Of a DNA stretch of 64,000 nt, positions 30,023 through 40,640 are shown one piece after another. The stretch covers positions 620,001 to 684,000 of the forward strand of contig JAQSEB010000098.1 in the NCBI GenBank assembly GCA_030063045.1. Direction: 5' to 3'. The position numbers and the translations under genes are program-made. Under the pieces are notes generated by a model. The model saw only the letters and a program-made list of their open reading frames with translations. It had not been told where the DNA came from and did no database searches. The stretch is from Pratylenchus scribneri (Eukaryota > Nematoda > Chromadorea > Rhabditida > Pratylenchidae). Positions within the stretch are counted from its first letter, which is position 1. Every line of letters begins with the position of its first letter.

Positions 30023-30484
30023 ATGCCATTCAAACTTTCTAAAACCGAAACTGCCGAGCAATATTCGCAAGGGGACTATGTCGTCTACATCCCGGTCAAC
30101 CAATCGCCACGTTCTTCCGTTGGAATAATTGATGAAGTGCTCACCGGAGAGACACGAGCTAGATCCGCTTCCCCTAAACTTGGTAAGTTTATGGGCATGG
30201 TCAAAAAATACAAAATTATTTTAAAATTTAGACGAAGTAAATATTCATGCAAGCGATGAGGAGCCACGTTATGTTATTCGCAACCTCAAGACCGGAAAGT
30301 CGACTGCCTATAAACGGTAATTTCATAATTGTATTTTGTTCATTTTCCAATCAAAATTTTCAGCTACAACATTATGCGCCGTGCCACTGAAGAAGAAATT
30401 GAGACAAAGCATTCGGACTTCTCTCTTGACCGCGATACAAGTCCTCATCGAGAGGGACCACATCATGGAGTGCCAATGAAATGA
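30023..30484 (+). CDS. Small protein, possible HVA1/Tudor-like domain
   Basis: Three exons (30023-30182, 30232-30316, 30364-30484) code for about 121 residues with no signal peptide or membrane segment. The N-terminal half has GDYVVYIPVNQSPRSSVGII, and the second exon has EPRYVIRNLKTGKSTAYKRY followed by NIMRRAT. The pattern, a 'G-D-x-V' strand, then 'RYxIxxxKTGKxxAxK', resembles the small SH3/Tudor-like domain known as HVA1 (formerly DUF2945), common in fungi and bacteria. The match is by eye and may be wrong; it could be a nematode-specific SH3-like fold. The tail is acidic then His/Pro-rich (HREGPHHGVP). An acceptor eleven bases upstream of the ATG suggests trans-splicing. Confidence 0.6.
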
Positions 30485-31247
30485 AGGAAGGAAGAATAAA
30501 ATGAAAATATTTGGGATAATATTCCATCCCTGTTGTTATACTTCATTCCATACATAATAATTTATTTGATTCATTTACTTGAACTTATATCAAATTTGAT
30601 ATTGTTTGTTGCATAAAAATTATGCTTATTAAATTCCGATAAATTATATTAAGCAAATAGTAAAAGAGTTGTGACTTGTGATGTAATCATAATCAGCATG
30701 CCAATTAAAATACATGCTCCAAAAATCTACACTCGAAGATCAACAATAATTATTTGGCCAGCAGAGCAGAGGCAATTGGGTCAAGTCCTAGTGCTAATTG
30801 GGGCAGGAATATTATTAAACTCGGGTTAAGTTTAAACTCGCTAGTAATAAAATGAGTAAAGGTCTTTTGGGAGTAGCTCATTGGGGTTGAACCCTTACCC
30901 CTAAATAGGTAAATATCATCACATCATTATCAATCATCATCTCATCAGCAAGAATGACTAGAAAAAATTGCACAATAAATTAAAAACATTTTTATTCACA
31001 AAATTATTGTATACAATATAAGCAAAATTGGCACAATTAAGAACATGATGAATGGATATTGGGAGGGAAAAAACAATATCGGGAAAATACAATTAAGCAA
31101 AATTGGCACAATTAAGAACATGATGAATGGATATTGGGGAACAAAACAATACAAACAATGGGGAATGGGAGGGAAATATCACACAATATTCACATCAACA
31201 ATGATCCATAGCACGGGACATCTTCTTGCATCCGCACACGTTCTGCA
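30485..31247. other. Convergent spacer with a 75-bp tandem duplication
   Basis: 763 bp, AT-rich. The segment starting GCAAAATTGGCACAATTAAG at 31021 recurs at 31096 (75-bp period, about 1.6 copies, nearly identical for about 42 bp). No gene is seen. Confidence 0.6.
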
Positions 31248-31879
31248 TCATTCGGTTTTTGACGGCCCTGCTTGCTCGAAGTGAACGAAGATCCTCTTGC
31301 GGCATTGTGGTTTCTGCTTGTCCCATAGTTGGCGTGCACTCTGCTGCTGCTGGTCCGGATTTGCCTCGAGCCCATAGATGGAGAAGTCTGAAAAAAGGGG
31401 GAAATTTTAGTGAAATTTAACAAATGATTAAAATTAAACTCACAATGTGCATCATTCTCAGGAATTTTGGTTTTGTCGGTCCACTGCAGCATCAACTTAA
31501 AAATAGAAATTATTCAAAATTAAGAAGAAAATTATCCGCCCTCTTACCTTGACCGTCGCTTCCTCTCCCGCCTTGAGCAGCCCAACAGGTGGTCGAATTT
31601 TGAACATATCATTGCTGAAAATATTGGGAAATTATTTGAGTCAAAAAATGCTGAATAAAACTCACTTTGTGCATTTCACTTTGAATAATTGTGGCTTGTC
31701 CGTCGGATTTTTGACTGAAAAAGATAAATGTATTTTTGAATAATAAGAAGGTAGTTTAACTCACTTTTCAACTCCACGAGCACCGGCTGCTGTTGTCCCT
31801 CACTGTAGCGGAATTCAATGCGATCGGCGGGATTCAATTCAAAGACAAGTGGACCATCTCCGCAGGAATTTGTTGCCAT
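31248..31879 (-). CDS. MSP-domain protein
   Basis: Small protein with a major-sperm-protein (immunoglobulin-like) fold. Five exons: MATNSCGDGPLVFELNPADR and FRYSEGQQQPVLVEL, then KIKNPTDKPQLFKVKCTNND, MFKIRPPVGLLKAGEEATVK, LMLQWTDKTKIPENDAHYFS and a last exon with SARQLWDKQKPQCRKRIFVHF, ending AGPSKTE at 31248-31250. 'IKNPTDKPQLFKVKCT' and 'RPPVG.L..GEEATV' are MSP-domain hallmarks. At about 150 residues it is a single-domain protein. An untranslated 5' exon upstream is spliced to AAG|ATG. Single-domain MSP proteins in nematodes are mostly sperm-expressed cytoskeletal or signalling proteins. The gene faces a divergent histone H2B gene, which supports a germline role (inference). Confidence 0.88.
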
Positions 31880-32233
31880 CTTAAAATAAGAAGAAAATTA
31901 GAAATTTATTTGGGAATGTAGACTTTGACTTACGTTGATATTTGTTGAACTGCTGCTCTTCGTTGTTGGGTCTTGATGTTGGTAGATTTGATTGTGTCGA
32001 TGTCGATGAATGAAACTGCTTAATGAATGGGTCCTTTAAATAGTTTAATTTCGAGAGAAAACATAAAACATCTCAAAATATATTGTATACTGTACACATA
32101 TCGTATCGCCATACAGTATATTTTGCAATGGACAAATTAATATAAAAAGGTAGCCATAAATGCCAACAAAATTACAACTTCCAATCAATCTCTTGTCAAC
32201 AATACCAACGAAAATCCTATTCTGCTCAACACA
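31880..32233. promoter_or_regulatory. Divergent promoter of MSP-domain and H2B genes
   Basis: 354 bp between start codons. It contains TATA-like AATATAAAAAGG (about 32139-32150) for the H2B gene and TATTTAAAGG on the minus strand (about 32032-32042) for the MSP gene. At its centre lie GTATACTGTA (32085-32094) and ATACAGTATA (32111-32120), inverted copies of the same motif; ACAGTATAC is also found in the divergent promoter at 2096-2373. Confidence 0.5.
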
Positions 32234-32913
32234 ATGGCTCCAGCTGCAGCAAAGAAGACAAAATCGAAGGCAGATGCAAAATCAGCAATGACAACGAATG
32301 CCCCTGCAAACGATACAACCGCCGATGCCAGCAATCTCGACTATGTGTCCGAAGCAACCCAACCAGCACCGAAGGCAACGACAGTCAAAGTGGAAAATAA
32401 GAAGAAAAAATCGGGAACGAAGAAGGCCAAAATGCAAGTACGCGGACCACCAAAGAAGCGCCGGTTCGGACAAAAGCCTCGTCGCAACTTCAAGTGAGTT
32501 TTTGAATATTTTGGTTTCAAATAATTTGTGATTTTATTTTAAGGATCTACGTTTACAAAGTTCTCAAAACTGTGCATGCTGAATTGGGGATCTCAAAGCG
32601 GGCCGTTGAGGTGAGTTCCTATTTTCTTTACAACACATTTTATTAACTAATATTCAATATTTTAAAGGTGATGGACAGCTTCTGCAACGACATCTTCCTC
32701 CGCATTGCTTCCGAATCAGGCCATCTCTGTCAAATCAACAACAGGAAGCCCACATTGAATGCCAAAGAAGTGGAAAGTGCCTCAAAGTAAGTATTTTATT
32801 ATGTAAAAATATTTATTAATTCTATATTTTTTAGATTGGTGCTGCCCGGCGAAATTCGATCTCATGCACTCAACCAAGGTCGTATGGCAGTTCAGAAATG
32901 GCGAGATTGCTGA
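32234..32913 (+). CDS. Divergent, intron-containing histone H2B variant
   Basis: Four exons (32234-32493, 32544-32610, 32668-32786, 32835-32913), about 174 residues against about 123 for ordinary H2B. The histone fold is clear: YVYKVLKTVHAELGISKRAV, VMDSFCNDIFLRIASESGHL, then INNRKPTLNAKEVESASKLV and LPGEIRSHALNQGRMAVQKW. The N-terminal tail is extended to about 90 residues: alanine/threonine-rich at first, then strongly basic (KKKKSGTKKAKMQVRGPPKK). Three cysteines and the ending AVQKWRDC replace the usual AVTKYTSSK, although the lysine matching the ubiquitylation site is kept. Introns, and no histone 3' stem-loop in the next 100 bases, point to a replication-independent, polyadenylated variant. 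The pairing with an MSP gene suggests sperm chromatin (inference). Confidence 0.9.
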
Positions 32914-35045
32914 TGTGCGGCAGAAGACAAGAAAAGGACATTCCCTTGTGATATTCCCCCCTCTCGATTGTAAATATTGTCTTAAAACCCAATAATTGTC
33001 CCTAAATATGTGATGTTTCTATTTAATGATGCCCTATATATTCCATCAAATATTGTTGTTATTGTCTCCTATATAATTGTCCCCAAAATATGATATTTTC
33101 TGTATGTAATGTATTGTTGTTATTCGGATAAAAATTGTTTTGAGATTTGAGGAGTTCTTTTGATTAAAATGAGTAGGGCGGTGTTAAGAGAGAGTAAATA
33201 ATCATTTGCGCAAATATCCATCCATTCAACTTAGGGATCGGCAAATGTGCTTATGCGCACAAAATGTGCAAAAGAGAATAGACGATTAGAGGAAAAAAGC
33301 ACATTTTATGCGCCTATTTTTTTAAGAAGGAAAATGTGCCTCAAATGTGCTTCCCCGTTTTCCTCTTGAGCGAGAGATGTATTGAAGCGTCGGAGAAAAG
33401 TTTTCTAGAGAAAACGACAAAAGGGCGAAATGACAGAGGCACATTTTGTGCGCATAAGCACATTTGCCGATCCCTAATTCAACTAACTTTTTGTAGTTTA
33501 ATAACATCATTTCCGTACCATTCCATCCAAATACAATTCAATTAATAATATTTCAATTAAATCAATTGAATTTTCCCCATTCTTATTGTTGTTAATTAAG
33601 ATTAACCCATTTCCCTCAATTTTGGCACAAATATCCCTCAATCCATTCATTCTCCTTCCCTTCCCCATCTCCGGGATTCCCGCTTCCCTTAATTCATTTA
33701 AATAAGCACAGCAGTACTACGTGCCACGTCTATGGCCAAGAGTGAGGTGAAGGAGGGGAAAGGGAGGGGGCAAAAAGCGGGCCATTGCATTAATCTCGAC
33801 GATTTCCCTCTCGGCTTCGACCCCTGCCAGCAGCTTTACTTCCCTTTTGTTTGCCAATTCAGCCAGCCGACCTTTATATGTTTGTCCCGGGGCAATGCGC
33901 CATTATTGCTCTACCACCACCACCAGCCACCATCAAAATGTGCCCGAATAGCATCCGGCTTTCTTTCCATGTCCATTCAATCCAATCCCGGTTCCCCTTT
34001 CTTCCCCTCCCCATTATTGCGCCCTCCATTTCCTATTTTTTCACGGTCCATTCCCCCCTCCCCTTGTCCAATTCCTTTCAGACAATTTTACCAAAAATCT
34101 GCGTAAAAAGAAATTTTGCACTTTTCATTAAAAAAACACATTTTAAATCCATCCGGGCTTATTGGTTTTTGCTGATTCCCCCATTTTATTTTAGTTGTTC
34201 TTTTATGAATTCTCCTCCATGTGAATTCTGTGCACATTTTTGGTTGTGTTTTCCTCTCCAAATGAATTGTCCAAAACTCTTTTTGATAATTCCCATGAGG
34301 CCATTATATATTTTTGGATGGAATAATCCACCTGTGTTTGAGTTTAATGTGGACAAGGGCAACCTTTTCCGGCCACCCTCCATTTTCCTACCAATTCCCG
34401 GCAATCCAATACCACCTCCTCCTCACAAACCCACCCTCTCAAAATGCCAAGATGTTTTGAGTCCAATTTCGGGGGAGGTGGATTGGTCCAAAAATTGGCC
34501 TCTGGCATTTTCACCTGCCCCTCGGCAAAGTGTCGGCGGATGAGTGGGCCTCCTCCTCAACCAAAAATTGTTGGCCGAAAGAAGAAAGTTCATCATGAAT
34601 CCACCTTCAGCCTCAGCCCCCTATGTTTTTTTGATGAGTTCCGGTCAAAATAACATTTGCCTTAATTCACCAAAAAATGACGAAAAGGGCAAATGCCAAG
34701 TCTATTTCATATTTGGTCGTCTAATTTTGCATCTGTCCTCCCCCAACTCAATTAAATCTAATGCTTTCAGTCTGTCAGCAACTCGGTTAAAAATAAATTG
34801 AGAGAAGGGCATTTTTGGTGAGCATATTATTGACAGATGGTGCCATATCCCTCCCCACCCAAACCCATACTGCTGCCCTTTATATTCCAATTAATTATAT
34901 TCTTCCCCCCTCCACCTTCTCTGTGTTTTTGTCCAATCCTTGGATTCATCCGTTTTTTGCACGAAATACACACATCTCTTATTAATTATTTTTGTTTCCT
35001 TTCTTTGCCACATTCCCCCACTTTTTATCAGATGACCAAAAGTTG
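32914..35045. other. Spacer with MITE and pyrimidine-rich stretch
   Basis: 2.1 kb between the H2B gene and the second GPCR. It includes a full hAT-type MITE (33232-33476). From about 33600 the plus strand is pyrimidine-rich (many CCCTTCC and CCTCC blocks) and long open frames appear (for example 33851-34543), but they are low in complexity and show no domain. The GPCR promoter and possible 5' exons may lie here; an acceptor-like CTTTTTATCAG ends at 35031. Confidence 0.45.
33232..33476. mobile_element. hAT-type MITE, family 1 copy B (245 bp)
   Basis: Perfect terminal inverted repeats of 38 bp beginning TAGGGATCGGCAAATGTGC. Flanked by a perfect 8-bp target-site duplication ATTCAACT (33224-33231 and 33477-33484). 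The internal segment around TCTTGAGCGAGAGATGTATT is the reverse complement of that in copy A. Non-autonomous. Confidence 0.93.
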
Positions 35046-36671
35046 ATGGATTCCGTATTGCCTAGTTGTGCCAATAAATTTGGCACTTCCCTCTCATTGG
35101 ACCAATGTCTTCTCTTTTTGACCGAATTATTCAAAATGGAGGACCAATTGGGTTTAAATCACAGTTTGGAACGATGCTCTCCCGAATTGGATTACCAATT
35201 GGGTCAGTCCTTCCTGCCAAATCCCCTCATCCATTTTCCATTCATTGCCAATTTAAGGCCCTGCCATTGTGCATAATCGACAATATTTTATGCCGTGCAC
35301 CCAAATGGAATTGTTTTGCCTTCGATATATTTTCCCTTTGCTCCAAATCATCTCATTGGCCGGAAATTTGTTCAATTTGTTAGTCTATAGGCTACCCTAT
35401 TTTGGTGGCTCTTCGGCGGTCCACTTTCTTCGGGCCAAAGCGTTGGCCAATTTGATTTTTGTTCAAAGCAGATTTTTAGAGGTGAATTTGACTCTCTTCC
35501 ATTCATTTATTTTGGCCAGCCATTTTCAGTCCTTACATGCTTGGCTCCCTCTGAATGCCACATTTGAATGGCTATTCTGGCAATCGCGTCCATGGCTAAT
35601 CACTCTGGGCAATTTGAATGGCACCGTGGCCACATGGCTTACCCTTTTGGTCTGTGCCGAAACTGTGATTTGCATTCTTTGGCCCTTCTCATTTTCCCTT
35701 CGCTGCTTCTTCTCCGCCCGTTGCACTTTTTTGTGCCTTTCTTTTTGTGTTGGCCTCGCCGCTTCCATCCATTCCCTTTATTTATTCACCCATCAAATTG
35801 TGGCTGAACCAAATTCCGGATTGGTCCTTGGCAGCGGTGTCGAGGAGAATTCGAATTGCTATCGAATTGCCCATTCCTTCATGATGGGCTCCTCGGAATG
35901 GGCCCCTTGGCTGGAGAAGCCATACTATTGGATACAAATGACGTTGACCATTATGTTGCCCACTTTAGCCATGCTCATTTGTTCATCTTTGATTTTGTCC
36001 AGATTCACATTGAAGGTACACCCACCCCCCTCACTTCCAATTTCCCTTTCATTTATTTCCCTAATCTCTGATTTTTGCAGCCTCAATTGGGCATTGCATT
36101 CTCGCAACGCCGGAAATGCGTCATTCGATTGACGGTGGCCACCGCTGCCTCACATTTACTGTTGGAAGGGCCAAGCACAATTTGCTATGTACTTTTTGCC
36201 ATTCGTGGTGCCGATGTTCATGTTCATCAACAGACCTGGTGGATTTGTGCACTGCTTTCGGCCACAAATGTGCTCTCCGCCCTGAATGCCAGCATCCCAT
36301 TCTTCCTATTTCTCATTTGTTCCAGCCAATTTCGGCACATGAGTTTGGTCTATATTAGCCAACAATGGAGGGGGAGTTGTTCATTGGCAGCCGGAAAAAC
36401 CGTAGGGACGAAAAGCCAACAACCAAAATTGTCGGTGGACATCAGTCAGGGAATTCCATCTTTGCGAACACCAAGTCCAAAGGAGAATGGACAAAATGGT
36501 GGCATTTTAACAGGGAAAAATGGACTTTTGACAACGACCAAAAATGGGAGTCAACAATTGTTGGAAATGTTGGAGGAAAGACGCCGGTTATTGTCGATTA
36601 ACTCAAAATGCGCAATAATTAAAGAAGATGGACAAAATGGAGGGAAAAAGATTGATAGCAACAGTTTATAA
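35046..36671 (+). CDS. Seven-transmembrane neuropeptide-type receptor
   Basis: Rhodopsin-class 7TM receptor in three exons (35046-35202, 35258-36015, 36081-36671), all joins keeping frame. The extracellular N-terminus has an N-glycosylation site (NHS) and several cysteines. TM1 holds LAGNLFNLLVY; the TM3 end reads ETVICILWPFSF instead of DRY. TM5 is MTLTIMLPTLAMLICSSLIL, TM6 follows RRKCVIRLTVATAASHLL, and TM7 is VLSALNASIPFFLFLICSSQ, the 'N-S/A-x-x-x-F-F' form seen in nematode FMRFamide/myosuppressin-type receptors. The cytoplasmic tail of about 100 residues is Gly/Asn/Lys-rich (KENGQNGGILTGKNG). Assignment to a peptide-receptor subfamily is inference. The start is the first ATG after a likely acceptor at 35031; an upstream exon cannot be excluded. 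The stop is at 36669-36671. Confidence 0.78.
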
Positions 36672-37075
36672 AAATATATTTATTCCAATTTAATACAGGT
36701 ATTTAATGTAAATAATATTTGCACAATTTGATGATAATAAAATGTTGAATAAAATTATAAAAAATAAAGCAATGAATTGGAAGGGAAAAATAAGGTCAAC
36801 AGTTGCCATTTCCTATACTCCCCTATTAATCCATTTTTTGGAATAATCTGCCTGTGGGGCACATATAAATAGAATTCATATCCATTTAAGGGAGAATGGT
36901 TAATAATTCAAATAAATTCGGTATGACCATATATCAATGTGGTAATTTGATATTTTTGATTAAAGTTCACTGAATATGATGCCATATACAGGGACTATGG
37001 CCACTTTTGCCTTTTCCATTCACAGAGAATTGAATTGGAATAATATGTTTTGTATTGTGTTTGGATTGGTGCCTT
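36672..37075. other. Convergent spacer
   Basis: 404 bp of AT-rich sequence between convergent genes, with AATAAA signals near 36736-36770. Nothing else is seen. Confidence 0.5.
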
Positions 37076-38711
37076 CTAAACGGTGGCCTCCCGAAGGATG
37101 ATAAGTGGTGCCACCGACCCATTCTCACCGCCGCCACCAATTCTCCTTCCTCCTTCATTTGTTGCCGTTGTTCCCCGTAATATTTCCTCCTCTTCCCCAT
37201 TCAATTGGCTGGTCGAAGTGACCGGTTGTTCCGCCTCAACTTTGGCTTTCCGCCTGCCTCGACGGATTCGGCGCCAATGGCTCCAGAAGCAAACGAGAAC
37301 GGCCAAAAAGACGGAGGCGAGCAAGGCAAGAAGCAGAAATGAGACAAAACGGGCATAGGGGGCATTGGAACGGAAAATGCGGGCCAAATTGGAGGAAGTG
37401 GATTTTGGCGGAGGAGGGGAAGATGATGAAGAGGAGGAGGAGAAGGGAAGGATGAACTGAAAAGGAAGGAGGAATAATTTTGTATTCGAATCATTAAATC
37501 ATCATTTCCAAGTCAAGGAATATGTGAAATCTTTGTTCATTTAAATCCCAAATATTATATTCAAATTAAAAATTTATTTAATAATTTTTATATCAAAAGA
37601 AAGAGCATTTTCTGCTCTACAAAACCATTCCAAAATCATCAAAAACGGTTGAGAGTGAAGGAAGTTATAAGTATTTAAAATATTTGAATACCGTATGAAC
37701 ATTTATTGTTCAAGGAGGAGTATCTGGGTGATGAGACCTGAGGGACACTGAACTGCTGTTCTGTCGCTGATCAAGAAAGGAAAGGGAAATACGGTAGCAG
37801 GAGCGATGTCATTGGTCAGCATTCAACAATACAGGAATTGCCTTGAGGACATATTCATATACTCTCTCTTTGGGCCCTTTTCCATTGCATTTGAGGGGAA
37901 TATCTTTCAACACTTAAATCTCCCTTCAACTCCAAACGTTTTTGATGATCTTGGTATGGTTTTGTAGAGTGAAAAACTCTTTATTATGATATAAAAATTA
38001 TTTCATGAATTTTAATTTGAATATATTATTTGGGATTTAAAAAGGCCATATTTTGCAATGGCAATATCCATGATATGCAGTACTAGACGAACACCAAATT
38101 GGATCAATTTTGACCTCTTCATTTTCCTGATCAATTTCTCTGGGCAAATGTTGGCTCAATGATGCGCCCTCAAACATGGCATCATTCCCTTGGCAAATTT
38201 GCTCCGGTGGATATTCCCCAGGCCTCATTTGCGCTGTTTGTGGAAGAAAGCAGCGACAATCGATGTTGGGCGAATCGAATTTTGGGCGCATTTTGTGGCA
38301 ATCCAATTGGTTGCAAAATTGGTCAGGTTGATTGAAGCAACAACCGCATTCCTCCTCATCCAATTTGACCAATGGCCGATGTTGTTGAGGGAATTGTTGG
38401 GTCAAGGGAGGAGTGAGAGGCGATTGAGGACGGCGGCGAAAACATCGACTCAAGAATTGGCGGCATTCCCCAGCACCGATCATTTGCCTTTTTGGGGTCA
38501 ATTCTATTTTATTTGTATTTTGTGGATGCCAACCGACAAACGCAGACAGAAGGAGCCTTCTCCTCCTCCATTTGTGCATAAATTTCAATGCGGGCACAAA
38601 ATGCATTGGCCCAATCCGATTCGCAGGAACATTTCGGCAACAAGAATGGATTTGTTGCATTTGTGTGGGCCAATTCATGGGTGGAAAAGATGGAGGTGAA
38701 AAATGATGGGA
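37076..38711 (-). CDS. Cysteine-rich single-pass membrane protein (5' end missing)
   Basis: Three exons can be joined in frame on the minus strand: 38711-38534, 38487-38115 and 37456-37076. The first two code for an extracellular part with paired cysteines (KCSCESDWANAFC, SVCVCRQMIGAGECRQFL, EEECGCCFNQPDQFCNQLDC, DSPNIDCRCFLPQ) and a potential glycosylation site (NAT). The third has a serine/proline stalk, a transmembrane segment (FVSFLLLALLASVFLAVLVC), a basic stop-transfer WRRIRRGRRK and a cytoplasmic tail ending ILREATV. The cysteine spacing recalls GDNF-receptor/GAS1-type domains, but I cannot confirm this. The intron between exons 2 and 3 carries a 502-bp inverted-repeat element. Reading on without that splice would stop at 38037, inside the element. 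No signal peptide is visible, so upstream exons are missing. Confidence 0.6.
37540..38041. mobile_element. Long-TIR non-autonomous element, copy A (about 502 bp)
   Basis: Both ends read TTTAAATCCCAAAT(A/T)... inward, and the inverted repeats extend about 150 bp with mismatches, including the block TCTACAAAACCAT near each end. TTAA flanks ATCCC on both sides (37541-37544 and 38037-38040), as for a TTAA-targeting (piggyBac-type) insertion, though the TTAA may simply be part of the repeat. No coding capacity. It sits in an intron of the cysteine-rich membrane protein. A diverged copy is at 52661-53094. Confidence 0.8.
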
Positions 38712-39191
38712 CTGAAGAGGGTGGAGGCAGAAAAATGGAGGAGGAATCTTAATTAATCAATTTTGTTTTGTTCCATTTCTATGCCAAAACCTTTTCCCGG
38801 TTGAAATGTGCAAATCGCTGCCCAAATGTTGCCAATTTTTTGGAGTAAAATGAACAATTGGACAATCCAACAAATGCTTCTCCTTTTTCTGCCTCTAATG
38901 AACATGGCCGTAGGAGGGTGTGAAGTGAAACGTGTTTGATGGGGTTGGGTACGTACTCATTTTTGTTCATTTTGGCTCACCCATCATCCAATCCGCCCAT
39001 TTCCTTTTTCCCAGATCGTTTTTTGGACTTTAACTGACTAAAATGCGTTTTTGAGGGACAATTGAGTTGTGCAAAAGAGGATATAAATTGATTGTGAAGG
39101 GAGAGGAGGATTTGACTCTGCTGGAGTCCATCCAATGGCTAATCCCCTTGGGGAATTGTTGTGACTAAATTTGGGGATGAGGACTTGGGGC

Positions 39192-40007
39192 CAGGGGTGG
39201 GGTCGAAATTTCGATTTTCGATTTCGATCGTCGAAATTTCGATGTTTTAGTTTCGATTCGATTTCGATTTCGAAAAGTGTTGAGTTTCGAAAAAATTTCG
39301 AAAAAAGGAAAGGGGGGACCCTTTGTTAGTTTCAATCAAAAATTTGGTATATTTTTTGAAACGAATTCCTTTTTTACTTAAAATTTCCTTATTTTTGTTC
39401 AAAATATTTAATTTTTTAATTTATTTTTCAATTATTAAATCATCAAAATATGTTTTATAAATGTTTTAGGAATAAAAAATGGAAAGTTCAAGATTTAATA
39501 ATATTATTTTGATGGAAATGGCCAAACAATAATGTAATATGGAAAGAACCGCACCCAAAATAATCAACGAAAAAGAATCTACCAATTAATTTGTCATTTA
39601 AAAAAATATAAAACTTTATGAAAAAACCAAAAATTTCTTAAAAAGAAAAGCTATAAATTCGGTTGGGTTTTGGGTATTGGTTTCATTGGCAACTATTTTA
39701 GCCAAAAACAGAAAAAAGAAAATTTGAAAACGCTTATTTTATTTCATAAAAATGCTAAACCCTACAATTTTAATTTTTAAATATCACTGAATATTAATTT
39801 TTGGATAAAAATTTCGCTTTTTGTATTTTCAGAATTTTTTTTCAATTTTTAAAGGATTTGGAATTTTGAAAAATTTCGATTTTCGATTTCGATTGTCGAA
39901 ATTTCGATGTTTTAGTTTCGTTTCGATTTCGATTTCGATTTGGAAGTGAATTTCGATTTCGAAGCAAATTTCGATTTCGATTTTTTTGAGTTTCGACCCC
40001 AGCCCTG
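39192..40007. mobile_element. hAT-type element, family 2 (816 bp)
   Basis: Ends are CAGGGGTGGGGTCGAAA and, inverted, CAGGGCTGGGGTCGAAA (one mismatch in 17). Flanked by a perfect 8-bp target-site duplication CTTGGGGC (39184-39191 and 40008-40015). Near both ends is the same direct-repeat block rich in ATTTCGAT (about 39208-39280 and 39868-39940), and the middle is AT-rich with no transposase frame. The 8-bp duplication, CAGGG terminus and subterminal repeats fit a non-autonomous hAT element. Confidence 0.92.
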
Positions 40008-40204
40008 CTTGGGGCTGACCCTTAAATTGGATTCAATTGGAATAGGGGGAGGGGATGTGGTGATCAAAAAAGGATATTGTGCGTGGAAATTTGGCCTCAA
40101 TTTTTAAGCCGATTTTCTGCCCAATTTTTTGAGAATTTCGTTTTATCTCCCTCCTATTAATTTTAGTTTTAGTTGCCGATGGTAACTATAAAACCAGCTG
40201 CTAG

Positions 40205-40640
40205 AAAGGATTCTGATTTTTTGTGTTTTCCGGAAAGAATTCTGATTTTTTGTGTTTTCCGGAAAGAATTCTGATTTTTGTGTTTTCCGGAAAGATTCTG
40301 ATTTTTTGTGTTTCATTCCGGAACGTTCTGATTTCTTGTGTTTCAGAATATTCTGATTTTTTGTGTTTTCCTGAAAGAATTCTGATTTTTTGTGTTTTCC
40401 GGAAAGAATTCTGATTTTTGTATGTTTTCCGGAAAGATTCTGATTTTTTGTGTTTTCCGGAAAGAATTCTGATTTTTTGTGTTTTCCGGAAGAATTCTGA
40501 TTTTTTGTGTTTTCCGGAAAGAATTACGATTTTTGTGTGTTTTCCGGAAAGAATTCTGATTTTTGTATGTTTTCCGGAAAGAATTCTGATTTTCATTCCG
40601 GAAACAAATTCTGATTTTCATTCCGAAAACGATTCGAGGT
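40205..40640. repeat. Satellite array 2, intergenic
   Basis: About 15 copies of the same unit as array 1 but in the opposite orientation (GTGTTTTCCGGAAAGAATTC on the plus strand). More diverged, with several truncated units near 40300-40360 (TTTCATTCCGGAACG, TTTCAGAATATTC) and at the right end. Confidence 0.93.

Noticed and set aside
33851..34543. Plus-strand open frame of 230 codons upstream of the second GPCR
   Set aside because: Pyrimidine-rich low-complexity sequence, no domain, no splice support; explained by strand skew.
38037..38114. C-terminus of the cysteine-rich protein read through to the TAA at 38037
   Set aside because: The stop lies at the edge of a repeat element, while a GAG|GTCAAA donor joins in phase to a transmembrane exon at 37456.
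40205..40640. CRISPR-like array
   Set aside because: Direct head-to-tail repeats without unique spacers, in an animal genome; it is the satellite family.
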